From assembly GCA_008363075.1 (NCBI GenBank), contig RHKK01000004.1:1-64000 (forward strand): DNA of 64,000 nucleotides, read 5' to 3'. This stretch comes from Candidatus Uhrbacteria bacterium. Lineage in GTDB: Bacteria > Patescibacteriota > Patescibacteriia > 2-12-FULL-60-25. Every line of letters starts with the position of its first letter. Position 1 is the first letter of the stretch. The notes beneath the pieces are model-generated. The model searched no databases. It worked only from the letters and a program-made list of their open reading frames with translations, and was not told the origin of the DNA. The translations under genes were made by a program, and so were the position numbers. This document shows positions 33,429-42,263 of this stretch, piece after piece.

Positions 33429-33470
33429 CGTGATGAAGAAAAATCATTCCTCTTCACTCTTACGTTACGC
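33423..33470 (+). promoter_or_regulatory. Hairpin between the 33024 gene and the dsbA-like gene
   Basis: GCGTAACGT (33423-33431) pairs with ACGTTACGC (33462-33470), with an inner TGAAGA/TCTTCA pairing. The left arm contains the upstream stop codon and the right arm ends 5 bases before the next ATG. No T-tract follows, so an mRNA stability or translation element is more likely than a terminator. Confidence 0.6.
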
Positions 33471-33475
33471 AATCT

Positions 33476-34249
33476 ATGGATCCAAAACAGGATTTCTTTT
33501 CGGCAATGCCGTCCAAGCCGAGCTTCTTCTTCGGACTCGTCAGCGGCGTCGCCGGGGTCAGTATCATCAGTCTCGTCCTCCTGCTTGGAGGCGTCTTCCC
33601 GGCGCCGCGCGGTTCCGCCGCCGGCCCTTCGACGCCTCCCGCCGCGGTCCCGTCCGTTCCGACGCCGAGCGTGCCTGCGCCGCTGCCGCCGGCCGGCGAC
33701 CCGCCGCCCGTCACCGATGCGGACCACATTCGCGGTGACAAGAACGCCAAGGTGACGCTCATCGAGTACTCGGACTTCGAATGCCCGTTCTGCAAGCGGT
33801 TCCATCCCACCATGCAGCAGGCGTTGCAGGAATTCGGCGGGCAGGTGCGGTGGGTATATCGGCACTTCCCCCTCTCGTTCCACGATCCGCTCGCGACGAC
33901 GCAGGCCGAGGCGGTGGAATGCGCAAACGAACTCGCCGGTAACGACGCGTTCTGGAAATTTTCGGACCGCATCTTCGAGACGACGGCATCGAACGGGAAC
34001 GGGATGACCGTGGATCAGCTCTACGGCATCGCGCGCGATCTCGAGCTGGACGAGACGAGATTCAGAACATGTCTGGAGAGCGGCAAATACCGTCAGCATA
34101 TCCGGGACGAAATCGCCGCGGGCAGCGCCGCCGGCATTACCGGCACGCCCGGCACGTTCCTCGTCGACGAAAACGGGAACTCACAGTTGATTTCCGGCGC
34201 GCAGCCGTATGAGGTTGTCCGTGCGGCGATCCAATCCGTCCTGAACTAG
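33476..34249 (+). CDS. Membrane-anchored DsbA-like thiol oxidoreductase
   Basis: A 257-residue protein: N-terminal membrane helix (about 17-42), a Pro/Ala-rich linker (about 43-80), then a thioredoxin-fold domain of the DsbA/Thioredoxin_4 group with the active site ECPFC (in IEYSDFECPFCKRFHP) and the cis-Pro region GITGTPGTFLVD. It would form or isomerise disulfides outside the membrane. Between copper genes it may keep cysteine ligands or the cupredoxin in the right redox state; that is inference. Confidence 0.92.
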   Translation: MDPKQDFFSAMPSKPSFFFGLVSGVAGVSIISLVLLLGGVFPAPRGSAAGPSTPPAAVPSVPTPSVPAPLPPAGDPPPVTDADHIRGDKNAKVTLIEYSDFECPFCKRFHPTMQQALQEFGGQVRWVYRHFPLSFHDPLATTQAEAVECANELAGNDAFWKFSDRIFETTASNGNGMTVDQLYGIARDLELDETRFRTCLESGKYRQHIRDEIAAGSAAGITGTPGTFLVDENGNSQLISGAQPYEVVRAAIQSVLN

Positions 34250-34271
34250 CGGCATGTTAGACTAGAACAGA

Positions 34272-34297
34272 ATCGGGGGCGCTTCGGCGCCCCCGAT
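34272..34297 (+). terminator. UUCG tetraloop hairpin before the multicopper oxidase
   Basis: ATCGGGGGCGC, loop TTCG and GCGCCCCCGAT form a perfect 11-bp stem. There is no T-tract, so it may be an intercistronic stability or partial-termination hairpin. Confidence 0.6.
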
Positions 34298-34308
34298 CGC
34301 CTACGCCT

Positions 34309-35889
34309 ATGAAAAAATATTCCGTCCACATCCTCGTATGTTTCGTTGCGATCCTGCTCTTGATCGCCGTGTTGGCGTGGAGCTCCGGTACTCCGTCTTC
34401 CGCGCCTACGGACGGTCCGACAGGAATCGCTGACACGACGTCGGGACTCGTCACGTTGGAGAGCGGCGATACGTACGATCTTGTCGCGCGCCCGGTGCAA
34501 AAGGAGATCGGAGGCAAGACGCAAAACATGCTCGCATACAACGGGCAGATCCCTGGACCGGTTCTCAAAGTGAAGCAGGGGAGCGAGATCACGATCCGGT
34601 TCAAGAACGAAATGGACTGGGAGACGTCGCTTCATTCACATGGCGTACGCGTCGACAACGCGATGGATGGCGCGGCTCCGTTCACGCAGCCGCATGTCCC
34701 CCCGGGCGAATCGTTCACATACACGCTGCGCTTTCCCGACGCGGGCGCGTACTGGTACCACCCGCACTCCCGAGAAGACGCCACGCAGGAACTCGGGCTC
34801 TATGGGATGTTCATCGTCGAGCCGCAAGATATCACGTATTGGAATCCGGTCCACCGCGAGATGCCGCTCGTACTCGACGACGTGTTGGTAGATGCGAACG
34901 GTTTGATCGCCCCGTTCTCGAACACGACGGTCAGCCACGCGCTGATGGGGCGATTCGGCAATACGATGCTCGTAAACGGTCGGACGGATTTTGCGATGTC
35001 CGCGAAGCAGGACGAAGTGATCCGCTTCTACGTTCTCAATGCGGCCAACACGCGACCGTTCAAGCTCGCCTTCGACGGCGCGAAGATGAAGCTCGTCGGA
35101 TCCGACGGGGGACGCGCCGCGCATGACGAGTGGGTTGAAGATGTCCTTATCGGTCCGTCCGAACGCGCCGTCGTCGAGGTGAAATTCGATCGACCGGGAC
35201 AAGTCCAAATCGAGCACCGGACGCCGTTGCGTACCTACGCCCTCGGTCGTGTCCGCGTCTTGGCGGATGACTCGGTTTCCGCACTGCCGATTTCATACGA
35301 AGTGCTCGGCGAGGCGCCGTACACTATGTTCCCGAATCTTGCGGATTGGTATGACCGCGAACCGGACAAGCGACTGCGTTTGGACGTGGATCTCGGCATG
35401 ATGGGGCAATCTTCCGGCATGGCGGGGCATGGCGGGATGATGGGCGGCCCCATGGGACACGAGATGGCGGGCGAGCCGCCGGAAGACGGAATCGAGTGGG
35501 AGCAGCCCGCCGATCTCATGAATGCCATGTCCACTCCGCGGACCGTCAAATGGAAGTTCGTGGAAGACGCAACCGGCCGCGAGAATATGGATATTGATTG
35601 GACCTTCAAAAAAGGCGAATATGTGAAGATGCGCCTCGTAAACGATCCCGACTCCGATCATCCCATGCAGCACCCGATCCACCTGCACGGCCAGCGCTTC
35701 ATGATCCTGGCGCGCGATGGGAAGCGCGATGACAATCCGGTGTGGAAGGACACGGTGTTCGTGAAGGCGGGGGAGACGGTGGACATCCTCGTCGAGGCGT
35801 CGAATCCCGGCGAGTGGCTCATGCATTGCCACATTCCCGAACACATGGAGAGCGGGATGATGGGCGAATTCAAAGTGATAGAATCGTGA
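34309..35889 (+). CDS. Multicopper oxidase (CueO/PcoA-like)
   Basis: A 526-residue secreted or membrane-tethered oxidase with an N-terminal hydrophobic segment (about 5-25) and three cupredoxin domains. All four copper-ligand clusters are present: LHSHGV, WYHPHS, HPIHLHG, and HCHIPEHMESGM with the type-1 Met. A Met/His-rich stretch (about 365-390; GHGGMMGGPMGHEM) recalls the substrate loop of CueO, suggesting Cu(I) oxidation to less toxic Cu(II). Downstream of the DsbA-like gene. Confidence 0.95.
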   Translation: MKKYSVHILVCFVAILLLIAVLAWSSGTPSSAPTDGPTGIADTTSGLVTLESGDTYDLVARPVQKEIGGKTQNMLAYNGQIPGPVLKVKQGSEITIRFKNEMDWETSLHSHGVRVDNAMDGAAPFTQPHVPPGESFTYTLRFPDAGAYWYHPHSREDATQELGLYGMFIVEPQDITYWNPVHREMPLVLDDVLVDANGLIAPFSNTTVSHALMGRFGNTMLVNGRTDFAMSAKQDEVIRFYVLNAANTRPFKLAFDGAKMKLVGSDGGRAAHDEWVEDVLIGPSERAVVEVKFDRPGQVQIEHRTPLRTYALGRVRVLADDSVSALPISYEVLGEAPYTMFPNLADWYDREPDKRLRLDVDLGMMGQSSGMAGHGGMMGGPMGHEMAGEPPEDGIEWEQPADLMNAMSTPRTVKWKFVEDATGRENMDIDWTFKKGEYVKMRLVNDPDSDHPMQHPIHLHGQRFMILARDGKRDDNPVWKDTVFVKAGETVDILVEASNPGEWLMHCHIPEHMESGMMGEFKVIES

Positions 35890-35912
35890 TAGAGAAAAGT
35901 AAAACAGCTTGT

Positions 35913-37061
35913 ATGGAGCAAACCCAAAGACCAACTGATCGGTTTCGCCGTTTCATCGATCATGTTCTCGAAGGCACGGACGTGCGGATCAACGGCGATC
36001 GACCGTGGGACATCCGTGTGAAGGATGAACGGCTGTTCGCGCGTGTCCTCTCCACCGGAACGCTCGGCTTCGGCGAGGCGTACATGGACGGATGGTGGGA
36101 ATGCGACGCGATCGACGAGATGATCGACCGCCTCCTGCGTCATGACGTGCGTAAAAGACTCAAACCGACGGCGGCGCTGGTCCGGGATGCCGTTCATGCG
36201 AGATTGATCAACCGTCAACACAAACGCCGCGCGTTCCACATCGGCGAGCGGCATTACGATATCGGCAACGATCTCTATGGTGCCATGCTCGACCGACGGT
36301 TGACATACACGTGCGGGTATTGGAGTTCGCCGACAGGTCGCGCGACGAATCTCGACGAAGCGCAGGAAGCGAAACTTGATCTCGTCTGCCGGAAAATCGG
36401 ATTGCAACCGGGGCAGCGCGTGCTCGACATCGGGTGCGGATGGGGGAGCTTCGCCAAATTCGCCGCCGAGAAATACGGCGCGCATGTCGTCGGCATCACC
36501 GTGTCGAAGGAGCAGGTCGCGCTCGGAACGGAGTTCTGCCGCAGCCTTCCCGTCGAGCTGCGCTTGCAGGATTATCGCGACGTGCACGAGACGTTCGATC
36601 ATGTGATTTCGCTCGGGATGTTCGAGCACGTCGGATACAAGAACTATCACGAGTATTTCCGCGTCGTCCGTCGATGCCTCAAGCCCGACGGTCTCTTCCT
36701 CTTGCACACCATCGGCGGGAACGTCTCGGCCAGGAATACCGACCCGTGGATCGATCGCTACATCTTCCCGAACTCGATGATCCCGTCCGCCGCCCAAATC
36801 TCCAGAGCGGCGGAAGGAGCCTTCGTGATGGAAGACTGGCACAACTTCGGCGCGGATTACGACCGGACGCTCATGGCTTGGCATCAAAACGTCGAGTCGC
36901 ACTGGCCGGAGCTATCGGTGCGCTACGATGAACGATTCCATCGCATGTGGCGATATTACCTCTTGAGCTGCGCGGGAAGCTTCCGCGCGCGCGTGAACCA
37001 GCTGTGGCAAGTCGTCTTCTCGCCGAAGGGTATCCCGGGCGGGTATCGGGCCGTTCGGTAG
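35913..37061 (+). CDS. cfa: Cyclopropane-fatty-acyl-phospholipid synthase
   Basis: A 382-residue SAM-dependent enzyme adding methylene bridges to unsaturated membrane lipids, which lowers permeability and raises stress tolerance. Seen are FHIGERHYDIGNDLYGAMLD, YTCGYW, the SAM motif VLDIGCGWGSFAKF, SLGMFEHVG and IFPNSMIPS near the end. Start ATG 35913 is chosen over the longer frame, which overlaps the oxidase gene. Lies 23 bases after the oxidase in the copper block. Confidence 0.95.
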   Translation: MEQTQRPTDRFRRFIDHVLEGTDVRINGDRPWDIRVKDERLFARVLSTGTLGFGEAYMDGWWECDAIDEMIDRLLRHDVRKRLKPTAALVRDAVHARLINRQHKRRAFHIGERHYDIGNDLYGAMLDRRLTYTCGYWSSPTGRATNLDEAQEAKLDLVCRKIGLQPGQRVLDIGCGWGSFAKFAAEKYGAHVVGITVSKEQVALGTEFCRSLPVELRLQDYRDVHETFDHVISLGMFEHVGYKNYHEYFRVVRRCLKPDGLFLLHTIGGNVSARNTDPWIDRYIFPNSMIPSAAQISRAAEGAFVMEDWHNFGADYDRTLMAWHQNVESHWPELSVRYDERFHRMWRYYLLSCAGSFRARVNQLWQVVFSPKGIPGGYRAVR

Positions 37062-37119
37062 CCCGTCTCGTCGAATCGTGATAAAATAAGATTGCATTCT
37101 TTCTATTCTTTCGTTCCCT

Positions 37120-37395
37120 ATGTTCAAATCCAAATCCATGCCGTGGCGACACGCAGCGGCCATAGGCCTCTTCGTCGTCGGTCTGTATGTCCTGTGCCTC
37201 GTGTGGCGCGTCCTCCTCGTCGATCCCGAGGTGGTCCGTTTCCATCTGCTCGCGTTGAAGACCGCTTTCCCCGGTTTTCAGGGGATGGATGCCGCAAGCA
37301 TGCTCTGGGGAGGTGTTCTCTCGTTCGTGTACGGTTTTCTCGCTTCGCTCGCGTTCCACGGCCTGCATAAGGGCTGCTGCGGGCTGAAAGGGTAG
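37120..37395 (+). CDS. Small two-helix membrane protein (possibly DUF5676-like)
   Basis: A 91-residue protein with helices at about 10-31 and 61-83. The conserved-looking central segment ALKTAFPGFQGMDAASMLWG and the C-terminal HKGCCGLKG with paired cysteines stand out. Small proteins of this size occur in copper and heavy-metal loci, but the family assignment is tentative. The -10-like TAAAAT lies about 35 bases upstream. Confidence 0.6.
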   Translation: MFKSKSMPWRHAAAIGLFVVGLYVLCLVWRVLLVDPEVVRFHLLALKTAFPGFQGMDAASMLWGGVLSFVYGFLASLAFHGLHKGCCGLKG

Positions 37396-37403
37396 AAATC
37401 TCT

Positions 37404-37700
37404 ATGACAAAGCAGCAAAGAAAAAAGGCCGTCATGAACATCCCCGCCGAGCCCATGATCATGGCACTGGGAGCGGCTGCGATCTTGCGTGATAAAACGT
37501 ATGATGCGCTGGCCACGGCGCTTGAGCAGACCAAGTGGGTCGGCAAGAGCCAAAAGGAGATTCAAAAAAAGCTGATGTCGACCGGTGAGAAAGAATACGC
37601 CAGGCTCATGCGCGATGTCGAGCGCACGATGAACGCGGCGATGAAACAGGCGAAAAAGCCGATCAAGACCGCCAAGCGCGGATCGAAGAAGAGGCGATAA
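37404..37700 (+). CDS. Small basic protein
   Basis: 98 residues, helical, with a lysine/arginine-rich tail (KKPIKTAKRGSKKRR). No recognised domain. It starts 8 bases after the previous gene and ends at a bidirectional terminator. The basic tail would suit nucleic-acid or membrane-surface contact. Confidence 0.6.
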   Translation: MTKQQRKKAVMNIPAEPMIMALGAAAILRDKTYDALATALEQTKWVGKSQKEIQKKLMSTGEKEYARLMRDVERTMNAAMKQAKKPIKTAKRGSKKRR

Positions 37701-37713
37701 GCCGTCGCAAATG

Positions 37714-37740
37714 AAAAGGAGCCGTCACGCGGCTCCTTTT
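37714..37740. terminator. Bidirectional terminator
   Basis: AAAAGGAGCCG and CGGCTCCTTTT with a 5-base loop end the plus-strand copper run and the convergent UbiB-like gene. Confidence 0.85.
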
Positions 37741-39431
37741 CGAATCTTGAAAAAGACGATCACTCCGAGCATGACGGAGGCAAGGATGCCGAAGGTCGCG
37801 AGTGGAATGCCTAAGATATGCGTGACGCCTTGGAGATGCAGGAGCACGGAACTGGCAAGCAGGACCGCGACGAAGACGAGGGAGAGGATGCGCACATCGG
37901 TTTGGCGATCGATCTCCTGGGTGATCGCGTGGAACTCGTCGGCGTTCAGTCTCACCTCTACGCGTTCCTGCTTGGCAAGCCGGATGAGATGCCGGGCGGC
38001 TTCCGGCAGGTCGTCGAGCAGGGCGTTCGCATCCAGCGCGGCGTCGCGGGTGCGTCGCGCGAGACGTCCGGGCTCGAGTTCGATCTTGATCGCGCGATCA
38101 AGATACGGCCGCAGCTCGTTGATGATGTCGAATTTGGGATCAAGGTCCAGCGCCATGCTTTCCATGGTGATGATCGCCTTCGCGAGGAGCACGACTTCGG
38201 TCGGGAACGCCACGCCCATGCCCGCTCCGGAAATGATCACATCGTAAAACGTCTGCGAGAGACGCCGACCGGGTGTCGGGGCGTAAAACCAGCGCTCAAG
38301 CCTCGCCTTCGTGTCGGCCGCGAATCGGCGGTGATCCGCTCCGCGCTCCGGCTCCGCGATATGCAGAAGATGCTTGATCGCGGCGTCCGCATCCTTGTCG
38401 AGAAAGGCGAGGAAGCACCCGATCAGCTCGCGTCGCGTCGCGTCGGAAATGCGGCCCACGATCCCGAAATCGTGCAGGCACAAGACGCCGTTTTTTAGGA
38501 CGAAGAAATTTCCGGGGTGCGGATCACCATGGAACAGACCGAGCTCAAAAAACTGGCGAAACGCGAGCCGGACGCCCGTGCGCGCGAGCTCCTTGCGCGA
38601 GACCCCGAGCTTCTTCAGGGCCTTGTGGTCGTCCGGTCGCACGCCGCGACTGAACTCCATCGTGAGGACATGCGGCGTCGTGTAGGTCCAATGCACGTCG
38701 GGAATGTAAAAACGTTCCTCATCGGACAAAAGCGAGCGGAAATGCGCGATGTGCGTCGCTTCGTTGAGAAGATCAAGCTCGCGCATGGTCCATTCCGCGA
38801 ACTCGTCCACGACGCGCGTTGGCCGCAGCGAACGTGCGGTCGAAATACGCTCTTCCAAAAGACGGGCGAGCCATTGCAGGATCAGGATGTCTTCTCCGAT
38901 CGTCTTGTCGATGCCGGGACGGAGAATTTTGACGGCGACGTCGGCGCCGTTGCGGAGCCTGCCTCGATACACCTGGGCCAAGGATGCCGAACCGATGCAC
39001 TTCGGACTGAGCGTTTTGAACGCGAGTTGGACCGGCTGTTTCAGTTCCCGCTTCAGCACGGCTTCGAGTTCCGAAAATGGGAGGGCAGGCACCTCGTCCT
39101 GCAGTTTGCGCAGCTCGTTGGCGATCTCCGGCCCGACCAGGTCCGCCCGCAGGCTTAAAATCTGACCGAATTTCACGAACGTCGGTCCGAGCTTCTCGAA
39201 TCCGAGTCGCAATCGGACGGGAAGGCGCCGCCACTCCTCGGCATGCAGGTCTTCGATCGAAACGTCCGCGTTTTTTGGCAGGCGGAAGCGTCCCATGAGA
39301 CGCAGGCGTAACGGGAGATGTTTTTGCAGCTGGAGTTGTCGGATCAGCAACCCGAAGCCGATTTCATAAAAGACGCCGATGATTTCACGGACGCGACGAA
39401 CGTTCACGCGTCGAAGGGTCGGAGTCGGCAT
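37725..39431 (-). CDS. UbiB/ABC1 atypical kinase-like ATPase
   Basis: A protein of about 568 residues of the ABC1/UbiB/AarF family, implicated in isoprenoid lipid metabolism. The hallmark KxGQ motif appears as FVKFGQILSLRADL, the Ala-rich nucleotide loop as GSASLAQVYRG, the Lys as VAVKILRPG, the catalytic region as LFHGDPHPGNFFV and the metal motif as LHDFGIVG. Two membrane helices close the protein (about 520-560). The ATG at 39431 is used; extra upstream codons lack conservation. No ubiquinone synthesis gene is nearby, so a lipid role is generic. Confidence 0.92.
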   Translation of the reverse strand: MPTPTLRRVNVRRVREIIGVFYEIGFGLLIRQLQLQKHLPLRLRLMGRFRLPKNADVSIEDLHAEEWRRLPVRLRLGFEKLGPTFVKFGQILSLRADLVGPEIANELRKLQDEVPALPFSELEAVLKRELKQPVQLAFKTLSPKCIGSASLAQVYRGRLRNGADVAVKILRPGIDKTIGEDILILQWLARLLEERISTARSLRPTRVVDEFAEWTMRELDLLNEATHIAHFRSLLSDEERFYIPDVHWTYTTPHVLTMEFSRGVRPDDHKALKKLGVSRKELARTGVRLAFRQFFELGLFHGDPHPGNFFVLKNGVLCLHDFGIVGRISDATRRELIGCFLAFLDKDADAAIKHLLHIAEPERGADHRRFAADTKARLERWFYAPTPGRRLSQTFYDVIISGAGMGVAFPTEVVLLAKAIITMESMALDLDPKFDIINELRPYLDRAIKIELEPGRLARRTRDAALDANALLDDLPEAARHLIRLAKQERVEVRLNADEFHAITQEIDRQTDVRILSLVFVAVLLASSVLLHLQGVTHILGIPLATFGILASVMLGVIVFFKIRKGAA

Positions 39432-39463
39432 GCCAAACGGCCCTATGGTACCATCCTGAACAT

Positions 39464-41485
39464 ATGAAAACAACGGGAACGGGGGCACATGCGGGACATG
39501 GGCGGATGGATGATTTTAACAAGCATGCCGGCCATTCCGCCGAGGCATTTCGACGGAAGTTCCTCGTCTGTCTCGTGCTGACGATCCCGGTCCTCTTGTA
39601 TTCCGAAACCGTCCAATCCCTGCTTGGATACGTCCCGCCGTCGTTTCCGGGGGCGGTGTACGTACCTCTCGTCCTTTCTTCGGTGATCTTTTTTTACGGC
39701 GGATGGATCTTTCTCGTGTCGGCGGTCCGTGAGTTGAGAGCGAAGTTGCCCGGCATGATGACGCTTATCTCGCTCGCGATCTCCGTCGCCTATCTGTATA
39801 GCGTTTCCATCGTGCTGATCGGCGAAGGGCAGACGCTGTTTTGGGAACTTGCGACGCTCATCACGATCATGCTCCTCGGGCATTGGCTTGAGATGCGCGC
39901 GGTCTCGGGTGCGCAAAGCGCCCTGAAGGAATTGTCGAAACTTTTGCCTGACGAGGCCGAGGTGATCCGCGACGGGAAGCCTGTGCGTATTCCGCTCTCG
40001 GAAGTGCGCGTTGGCGATGTGGTGCTCGTGAAACCGGGCGGGAACATTCCGACCGACGGAGCGGTTTCGGAAGGAATTTCGGACGTGAACGAGGCGATCG
40101 TGACCGGTGAGTCCAAACCCGTACCCAAACGAGAGGGAAGCGCCGTCATCGCCGGGACGACCAACGGCGACGGAGCGTTGCGCATCCGCGTGACGCGGAT
40201 CGGCGAGGAGACGTTTCTCGCCGGAGTCATGCGGCTCGTCGCCGAGGCACAAAGCTCGAAGTCGCGTTTGCAGATGTTGTCCGACCGGGCGGCCTATTAT
40301 CTGACGATCATCGCGATCGCGGCCGGCGGCGCGACGCTCGCGGCGTGGCTGGGCGCGGGCGAGCCGGCCTTCGCCGTTGAGCGCATGGTGACCGTGCTCG
40401 TGATCGCGTGTCCTCATGCGCTCGGCCTCGCCATCCCGCTCGTTGCCTCGATTTCGACGACCAAGGCGGCGCGCAACGGATTTCTCGTGAAGCAGCGCCT
40501 TGCGCTTGAAGCCGCACGCCGTATCGACGTCGTCCTGTTCGACAAAACCGGCACGCTGACGAAAGGGGAGTTCGGCATCGACGCGATTCTTCCCGCCGAC
40601 AGGGAAGACGAGGCATCCGTGCTGCGGTATGCTGCGAGCGTCAACGCGACCTCCGAACATCCGCTTGCGCATGCGATGGTGGAAGAGGCGCGCCGTCGTA
40701 ACATCGAGCTATCGTCAGCCTCCGGGTTCCGTCGTCTCCCCGGAAAAGGCGCGGAAGCCGAAATCGAGGGCGTGCGCACCGTCGTCGGCAGCCCGGTGCT
40801 TCTTGAGGAAGAGAGGGTGGCCGTCGACGAAGAGAGGCGGTCGCGCATGGACGAGCGTTCGGCGCAGGGAAAGACCGTGGTGGTGGTGACCCGCGGCGGC
40901 GCGTTCATCGGCGCGATCGCGCTCGCGGACGTTATTCGCGAGGAATCGCGCGAAGCGGTCCGTGCCCTGCGCGATCTGGGCATCAGGACGGCGATGATTA
41001 CCGGAGACGCGGAGGATGTGGCGAAATGGGTCGCGGGCGAGCTCGGCATCGACGAGTATTTCGCAAAGGTTCTGCCGGAGCAGAAATCGGAAAAAGTAAA
41101 ACTCTTACAAGCAAAAGGTCAACGAGTGGCGATGGTCGGAGACGGTGTGAACGATGCGCCCGCGCTGACGCAGGCCGATCTCGGTATCGCGATCGGCGCG
41201 GGCACGAATGTCGCCGTCGAATCGGCAGGCATTATCCTCGTGAAAAACGATCCGCGCGATATCCCGAAAATCATCAAACTCTCCAAACTCACCTATGTGA
41301 AAATGATCCAGAACCTGTTTTGGGCCACGGGTTATAACGTCGTCGCGATTCCGTTGGCGGCGGGCGTTCTTGCTTTCAAAGGTGTATTGTTGCAGCCCGC
41401 GCTTGCCGCACTTTTCATGTCGCTTTCGACCGTAATCGTTGCCGTAAACGCCATGCTGCTACGCCGTACATCGTTGGAGGCGTGA
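39464..41485 (+). CDS. copB: CopB-type copper-transporting P1B-ATPase
   Basis: A 673-residue metal ATPase. The N-tail is His/Gly-rich (GAHAGHGRMDDFNKHAGHS) instead of an HMA domain. The membrane metal motif is C316-P-H (IACPHALGLAIPL), diagnostic for the CopB subclass. Phosphorylation occurs at D360 in [15 protein letters not shown] and GDGVNDAPALTQADLG are intact. CopB-type pumps are linked to Cu/Ag export. It is divergent from the UbiB-like gene, with about 32 bases between their starts. Confidence 0.94.
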   Translation: MKTTGTGAHAGHGRMDDFNKHAGHSAEAFRRKFLVCLVLTIPVLLYSETVQSLLGYVPPSFPGAVYVPLVLSSVIFFYGGWIFLVSAVRELRAKLPGMMTLISLAISVAYLYSVSIVLIGEGQTLFWELATLITIMLLGHWLEMRAVSGAQSALKELSKLLPDEAEVIRDGKPVRIPLSEVRVGDVVLVKPGGNIPTDGAVSEGISDVNEAIVTGESKPVPKREGSAVIAGTTNGDGALRIRVTRIGEETFLAGVMRLVAEAQSSKSRLQMLSDRAAYYLTIIAIAAGGATLAAWLGAGEPAFAVERMVTVLVIACPHALGLAIPLVASISTTKAARNGFLVKQRLALEAARRIDVVLFDKTGTLTKGEFGIDAILPADREDEASVLRYAASVNATSEHPLAHAMVEEARRRNIELSSASGFRRLPGKGAEAEIEGVRTVVGSPVLLEEERVAVDEERRSRMDERSAQGKTVVVVTRGGAFIGAIALADVIREESREAVRALRDLGIRTAMITGDAEDVAKWVAGELGIDEYFAKVLPEQKSEKVKLLQAKGQRVAMVGDGVNDAPALTQADLGIAIGAGTNVAVESAGIILVKNDPRDIPKIIKLSKLTYVKMIQNLFWATGYNVVAIPLAAGVLAFKGVLLQPALAALFMSLSTVIVAVNAMLLRRTSLEA

Positions 41486-41489
41486 TGCT

Positions 41490-41792
41490 ATGACCTTCAA
41501 GCCTCTCTCCCGTATCCAATCCGAGTCCCTTGCGAAATACGCGGGGTTGCGTCGCAATGTCGATGCCGTGCGCGTGATGGAGGCGTCCAGAAAAGCGCTG
41601 GAGGGGTTGTGGGGCGCGGATCGCGCGGCGTACATGCGTCCCGTCTCGTTCAAAGACGGCGAACTCAAGCTGGCCGCGTCCGCATCCGTCGTTGTGGGGG
41701 AGTTGAAGCACGAGGAGGTGCGATTGATGAATGAAGTGAACCGAATGATCGGTTCGCGCGTCGTACGGTCGATCAAGGTCGTGCAGGCGTGA
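41490..41792 (+). CDS. DciA-like (DUF721) protein
   Basis: 100 residues with the central pattern of the DciA/DUF721 domain: a tryptophan region (LEGLWGADRAAY), FKDGELKLAASASVVVGELK and a helix ending LMNEVNRMIG then RSIKVVQA. DciA loads the replicative helicase DnaB in bacteria lacking DnaC/DnaI. It begins 4 bases after copB. Confidence 0.7.
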   Translation: MTFKPLSRIQSESLAKYAGLRRNVDAVRVMEASRKALEGLWGADRAAYMRPVSFKDGELKLAASASVVVGELKHEEVRLMNEVNRMIGSRVVRSIKVVQA

Positions 41793-41804
41793 TAGGATAT
41801 CGTC

Positions 41805-42194
41805 ATGAAGTACGGGTCGTTCATTGCCCTGATGGTCGCGGCGACGTTGGCGTCGCTGCTCGGATGGCTCTACATCCTCTTCAACGTCGATCCCGGCGAG
41901 GCCGGGATCGTCGGGTTCGCCCTGTTCTATCTCACCCTGTTCGCGGCCTGTGTCGGCTTGCTCACGCTTGCGGGCGTCACGGTACGCGTCCATATACGCA
42001 AGCGTCACGCCACCGCGTTCCGCGAAGTACGAGTCGCCTTCCGTCACGGCGTGTTGCTCTCCTTTGTCGCGATCCTTTCCCTCGCGCTCTCGGCGAACGG
42101 CCTGCTCAATTTCTGGTGGTTTTTGGGCTTCGTGATCGTCATCGGCGGGCTGGAATACGCCGCGCTGCTCGTCCAGGAAAGCAGGCGATCTTAG
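41805..42194 (+). CDS. Four-helix unknown membrane protein
   Basis: 129 residues with about four membrane helices (about 5-25, 36-60, 83-103, 107-124) and a basic cytoplasmic loop (VRVHIRKRHATAFREVR). Lies just upstream of the shape operon but has its own spacing of 70 bases before mreB. Function unknown; the position recalls small membrane proteins conserved next to mreB in other patescibacteria. Confidence 0.65.
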   Translation: MKYGSFIALMVAATLASLLGWLYILFNVDPGEAGIVGFALFYLTLFAACVGLLTLAGVTVRVHIRKRHATAFREVRVAFRHGVLLSFVAILSLALSANGLLNFWWFLGFVIVIGGLEYAALLVQESRRS

Positions 42195-42221
42195 GCATTT
42201 TTTCGGCCCGCGATTCGTAAC

Positions 42222-42250
42222 TTGCGATATTAAGGTACGGGCGTTAAGCT
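42222..42250 (+). promoter_or_regulatory. mreB promoter
   Basis: TTGCGA (42222-42227), a 17-base spacer and TAAGCT (42245-42250). The ATG of mreB lies only 13 bases after the -10, so the leader is very short. Confidence 0.7.
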
Positions 42251-42263
42251 CGGCCTATTCTTT

